Assembly: GCA_934700375.1 (NCBI GenBank)
Contig: CAKUXT010000080.1
Coordinates: 1 to 8,550, forward strand
Direction: 5' to 3'
From: an uncultured Bacilli bacterium
GTDB lineage: Bacteria; Bacillota_I; Bacilli_A; RFN20; CAG-288
DNA: 8,550 nt
Shown here: positions 6,233 through 8,550 of the stretch, in pieces
Position numbering within the stretch: position 1 is the first letter of the stretch
Layout of the letters: the number at the start of each line of letters is the position of its first letter
Translations under genes and position numbers: made by a program
The notes under the pieces: model-generated
What the model was told of the DNA's origin: nothing
What the model saw: only the letters and a program-made list of their open reading frames with translations
The model's database searches: none

Positions 6233-6270
6233 TGGAGACAATTATTCACGACAACTTCTTACAAATGACT

Positions 6271-6326
6271 GAGAGACCATCAATGAAAGGAGCTATCGCC
6301 AAACAGCTAGAATTTGATGGCCTCTC
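6271..6326 (-). other. Long stem-loop in the AlbA_2 gene leader
   Basis: GAGAGGCCATCAA pairs with TTGATGGTCTCTC on the minus strand, 13 bp with one G-U wobble. The 30-base loop contains a smaller AGCT/AGCT pairing. The wobble would be an A-C mismatch in a plus-strand RNA, so selection on a minus-strand RNA fits. It would lie about 20 bases into the transcript from the promoter at 6355. Confidence 0.55.
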
Positions 6327-6354
6327 AATCATTTCTAAAATTTCGGCCGCGAGA

Positions 6355-6363
6355 ATTATACCA
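6355..6363 (-). promoter_or_regulatory. Extended -10 promoter of the minus-strand AlbA_2 gene
   Basis: On the minus strand this reads TGG-TATAAT, a full extended -10; no -35 is recognisable. Transcription would start near 6348, leaving a leader of nearly 200 bases that carries the stem-loop and repeat copy B. Confidence 0.5.
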
Positions 6364-6627
6364 CAAGCTATTACGAAGGGCCTTCAGATTCTTATCTGTT
6401 TGCACAATCATTATGGAAGAAGCAAAAATATGGCAACCAGTCGTTCCAGATACCTAAAGGCAATCAAGTTCACAACCGGCCATCAAGATAGCCTTAATTC
6501 ATCGGCTTTTGCTGACCCCCCTGTGCAAATCAGATATTTTCAAAAAACATAATATCAACATCATAATATTCCCTAAAGCCTACCAGAAAACTATCTCTTG
6601 AATCCCCTAGAGAAACACGCTGCTTCA

Positions 6628-6636
6628 TGGTAAAAT
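6628..6636 (+). promoter_or_regulatory. Extended -10 promoter of the plus-strand AlbA_2 gene
   Basis: TGG-TAAAAT lies about 24 bases before the chosen ATG. Transcription would start near 6643. An in-frame ATG at 6627 overlaps this element and is therefore not the start. Confidence 0.5.
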
Positions 6637-6659
6637 TTAAAGAAAGAAGGGTGATGAAC

Positions 6660-6926
6660 ATGATTTTCAAAGAAGACCAACACACTGAATTAAAGGAAAA
6701 CTCCAAGAGTGGAACCATTGTCAACGATATCGTCGCCTTTTTAAACACCTGTGACGGAACAGTATATGTCGGTGTCAAAGATGATGGAACCATTATCGGA
6801 ATCGACAATCTAGACAAAGCATCATTAATGATTTCCAACATTGTCTCCGACCAGATTGAACCCAATCCTAGAGGACTAGTCTCTATCGAGACTCCAACCA
6901 TAGATGGTAAAACCATAATTAAATAA
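6660..6926 (+). pseudogene. AlbA_2-domain protein, 5' fragment interrupted by an insertion sequence
   Basis: The start at 6660 has GAAGGG eight bases upstream; ATG 6654 is an in-frame alternative with poor spacing. The 88 residues carry the opening of an AlbA_2 domain: EDQHTELKE, IVAFLNTCDGTVYVGVKDDG, then SDQIEPNPRGLVSIE and DGKTIIK. The sequence stops at TAA 6924 in the middle of a strand where relatives continue with a glycine-rich turn, an ATPase-like region and a winged helix. Within about 15 bases the inverted repeat of the IS begins, so the rest of the gene should lie beyond 8550. It is read divergently from the other AlbA_2 gene and belongs to a different subfamily (little identity beyond the motif residues). 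A residual 88-residue AlbA_2 peptide might still be made. Confidence 0.8.
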
Positions 6927-6940
6927 AACTTTCACTGTTT

Positions 6941-6953
6941 TGTTGTATTATAT
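6941..6953 (+). repeat. Left inverted repeat of the IS
   Basis: TGTTGTATTATAT matches the reverse complement of 8532-8544 at 12 of 13 positions. It contains the transposase stop codon. Confidence 0.65.
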
Positions 6954-8384
6954 GCCCAAGGTTTCCATCAATTTTTTCTCCGTGCTATTTAAGGTACATG
7001 TTCTCCAAACCTTCTCGTCTGGGTCCGTTGTTGCCTTTATGATATCCGACAGCTTTTCTTCGACCTCATTATATGTCATGGCCAGCTCGTCCTTATTCTC
7101 CATGTATTTGTTCTGCATCCTTATCGTGATGATCGTGGAGAGGAAATTGATGAATTCGGATCCGTTGACGCTATAGTCATCATGCTCCCTTGTCGTCGTC
7201 TGCGAAAGCACGCTTTTGTAGGACTTGAAAACCAGCTCTATCTCCCAGCGCAGCTTATAATACTCATATACGTTCTCAAGCTTCAGATCCATATTCGAAA
7301 CGAAGACGACGGTGCCGAATTTTCTCTGCTTTTTGAGATATTCGGAATTGTTGAAAGCATTCTTCTTCTTTGCCCTTCTCATATAATCCGATTCTTCCTT
7401 CATCTTCCTTTTCCCATCCTGGAAGCAATAATAGTATCTGGTTTCCTCGTCTTTCCCTTTCTCCGAACCTTTCGAGCCCAGCAATCTGCCTTCGACGGAA
7501 CCGACGAAATTCATCCCGGAAAACAGATCGAGCCTTTCCGCGGCCTTGCTGTTTTTTTTCAGGGGCCTGATGAACCCCACCTTGCCATCCTTGAAGGTAT
7601 CCTGACTGTTATCGAACGGGAAGCCTTTATCACCGATGATCAGGCCTTTCTCTATCTTGAATTCTTCCAGGAAGTCCCTGTAATTCGAGAAATCCGGCAG
7701 GTTCCCTTTGTATACCTTCATGCAGATCGGCTCCCGTGTCTTCGAATCCACTGCATAGAGGATGGATATATCGGCGATTCCTTTTATTCTTCCCTTATAG
7801 GAGAAGCCGGAAAACGTGTTCACGGTGGATGTGTTCTGCTTCAGCATTCCATCGATCAGCACGTTCGTTTCCTTTTTTACCATCGCCTTCACGCGGTTTT
7901 CCATGAAATCGGAAATGCCTTTGTAGTCCTTACCAAGACCGGATATCAGATTGCAGATGACGTTCCTGGACAGGGATACGCCGGGATAGAATTGGGAGAC
8001 GAAGGACTTCTGATATCGGTCTTCGATCTGATAGTCCTTGACACCATCGAAGACGGAACGGAGAAGGGCGATGCAATAGATTTTCTTCGAATCGTTCTCA
8101 TCGTAGACTGTTTTCAGGGAACCGAGCAGATCCTTCCCTACTCCATCCGCAAAGGCAGCCTTGCCATAGTATTTGTAGGTGATGTCGCGGAGCGATATTC
8201 TCTTAGGCAGTTTGTCTTTCTTGACATATTTCCCGTCGATGATATGACCGATCACTTTCCCGTTGACAGGCATGCCGTTTTTGAAGCCTTTCCGCTCCCG
8301 AACAAGATATACGCCTTCCTTCGAAGAAGGAGCGACGACCGTGTTGGTCGGCCGCTCGACCTTTCTGATGCTTTCAGGTACCAT
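6948..8384 (-). CDS. IS4-superfamily DDE transposase
   Basis: The protein has 478 residues and appears intact. AAAGGAG lies five bases before ATG 8384. The DDE triad can be placed: Asp178 in NVLIDGM, Asp252 in LIIGDKGF, and Glu383 in the full YREK signature of IS4-type enzymes, Y376-x2-R379-x3-E383-x6-K390. The region between Asp252 and Glu383 is long, as in IS4-type enzymes that carry a beta-strand insertion. The N-terminus (about 20-60, VYLVRERKGFKNG, then GKVIGHI) is the usual DNA-binding entry region of IS1634-like members, but I am not sure of the family within the superfamily. It catalyses cut-and-paste movement of the element. The stop (TAA 6948) falls inside the left inverted repeat. 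Codon choice, with many C- and G-ending codons, differs from the neighbouring genes. Confidence 0.92.
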   Translation of the reverse strand: MVPESIRKVERPTNTVVAPSSKEGVYLVRERKGFKNGMPVNGKVIGHIIDGKYVKKDKLPKRISLRDITYKYYGKAAFADGVGKDLLGSLKTVYDENDSKKIYCIALLRSVFDGVKDYQIEDRYQKSFVSQFYPGVSLSRNVICNLISGLGKDYKGISDFMENRVKAMVKKETNVLIDGMLKQNTSTVNTFSGFSYKGRIKGIADISILYAVDSKTREPICMKVYKGNLPDFSNYRDFLEEFKIEKGLIIGDKGFPFDNSQDTFKDGKVGFIRPLKKNSKAAERLDLFSGMNFVGSVEGRLLGSKGSEKGKDEETRYYYCFQDGKRKMKEESDYMRRAKKKNAFNNSEYLKKQRKFGTVVFVSNMDLKLENVYEYYKLRWEIELVFKSYKSVLSQTTTREHDDYSVNGSEFINFLSTIITIRMQNKYMENKDELAMTYNEVEEKLSDIIKATTDPDEKVWRTCTLNSTEKKLMETLGI

Positions 8385-8398
8385 AACAGCTCCTTTCT

Positions 8399-8423
8399 AT
8401 AGTACATTATAATTTTGTACTAT
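8399..8423. promoter_or_regulatory. Inverted repeat in the transposase leader
   Basis: ATAGTAC (8399-8405) and GTACTAT (8417-8423) are perfect 7-bp arms around 11 bases, lying between the -10 element and the ribosome binding site. A similar TATAGTAC occurs in the right terminal repeat, so this may be a subterminal transposase-binding site or an autoregulatory operator. Confidence 0.45.
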
Positions 8424-8427
8424 GGAA

Positions 8428-8436
8428 ATTATACCA
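8428..8436 (-). promoter_or_regulatory. Extended -10 promoter of the transposase
   Basis: On the minus strand this reads TGG-TATAAT. Transcription would start near 8421, about 37 bases before the ATG. No clear -35 is seen. A second TATAAT (8406-8411) lies closer to the gene. Confidence 0.55.
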
Positions 8437-8449
8437 TTTTTTCATAAAA

Positions 8450-8487
8450 AAGCATCAGAGATATGCATTTTGATACCCCTGATGCTT
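8450..8487 (-). terminator. Terminator inside the IS end, facing incoming transcription
   Basis: On the minus strand AAGCATCAG pairs with CTGATGCTT (9 bp) around a 20-base loop and is followed directly by a T run (TTTTTT ATG). It precedes the transposase promoter, so it would stop transcripts entering from the host sequence, as many insertion sequences do to limit transposase made by read-through. Confidence 0.7.
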
Positions 8488-8531
8488 GTCCGACCATGTC
8501 TGCATCATTTTTATTGGTCAGATGTCAATTT

Positions 8532-8544
8532 ATATAGTACAACA
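8532..8544 (-). repeat. Right inverted repeat of the IS
   Basis: ATATAGTACAACA mirrors the left repeat with one mismatch. The element probably ends just outside the window. Confidence 0.6.
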
Positions 8545-8550
8545 GTATGG

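Larger units (their letters stand above)
6233..6626. other. Divergent intergenic region between two AlbA_2 genes
   Basis: About 400 bases with no gene I can support. It holds a long stem-loop (6271-6326), an extended -10 for the minus-strand gene (6355-6363) and the upstream part of the plus-strand promoter. A plus-strand frame is open through most of it (from 5995 to 6552), but it starts antisense to the AlbA_2 gene, lacks a ribosome binding site and runs through the 12-bp repeats, so I do not call it a gene. A decayed coding sequence is possible. Confidence 0.4.
6927..8550 (-). mobile_element. IS4-superfamily insertion sequence, right tip outside window
   Basis: One transposase gene fills the element, which carries related terminal repeats at 6941-6953 and 8532-8544, an internal promoter and a terminator facing the incoming strand. 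It is richer in G+C than the flanking genes, as expected of a recent arrival. The left boundary is approximate (between 6924 and about 6940), set by where the AlbA_2 frame breaks. The right end must lie a few bases past 8550, so target-site duplication cannot be checked here. Confidence 0.8.

Noticed and set aside
6233..6530. A known structured RNA (tmRNA, RNase P, riboswitch) in the divergent intergenic region
   Set aside because: I looked for the conserved segments of these RNAs on both strands and found none; only a simple stem-loop is supported.
5995..6552. A 185-codon plus-strand open frame
   Set aside because: It starts antisense to the AlbA_2 gene, has no ribosome binding site, runs through the 12-bp repeats and matches no family I recognise. 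The opposite strand has the convincing domain.
6530..6916. A 128-codon minus-strand frame
   Set aside because: It lies antisense to the AlbA_2 fragment that has clear domain motifs, a promoter and a ribosome binding site.
7182..8402. A 406-codon plus-strand open frame
   Set aside because: It is the exact antisense of the transposase, which has the DDE residues, YREK signature and a ribosome binding site; the long frame reflects the element's codon bias.

Overview
The window looks like an accessory stretch of a low-G+C Firmicute chromosome. AT-rich intergenic DNA, strong AAGGAG-type ribosome binding sites, extended TGn-TATAAT promoters and gene families common in gut and oral Firmicutes all point that way. 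An Erysipelotrichia-like host is my guess, not a demonstrated fact. Almost everything reads on the minus strand. Stops are used at sensible family lengths, including TGA, so the standard bacterial code applies.

Layout. (1) 1-1733: a two-gene minus-strand operon for secreted or surface proteins. The upstream gene (983-1733) is cut by a one-base frameshift in a run of eight G just before its signal-peptide hydrophobic core. The downstream gene (1-980) runs off the window and starts in an ATGA overlap with the first. (2) 2024-2527: a four-helix membrane protein with a C-terminal SHOCT domain, with its own promoter and terminator. (3) 2825-4030: an AAA_14/DUF4143 ATPase, with two 26-bp dyads abutting its promoter. 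(4) 4199-4471: a 90-residue DUF6429-like protein with a good promoter, and a 33-bp near-perfect palindrome further upstream. (5) 4848-6150: a Schlafen/AlbA_2-type gene (AlbA_2, GHKL-like ATPase, winged helix), broken by one extra base in a G5 run. It is bracketed by two direct copies of a 64-bp repeat built from 12-bp units. (6) 6660-6926: a divergent second AlbA_2 gene, cut short where an insertion sequence begins. (7) about 6927 to beyond 8550: an IS4-superfamily element with a 478-residue DDE transposase, nearly complete inverted repeats and an outward-guarding terminator. Its base composition is visibly richer in G+C than its neighbours.

How it fits together. The AlbA_2/ATPase/DUF6429 part looks like a decaying accessory island: two AlbA_2 genes, both inactivated as read here, repeats flanking one and an IS in the other. 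The surface-protein operon is the best candidate for a switchable system. The G8 run would turn the first gene on or off, and the ATGA overlap could make the switch act on the second gene too. Both frameshifts are single extra bases in G runs, so sequencing or assembly error must be kept in mind.
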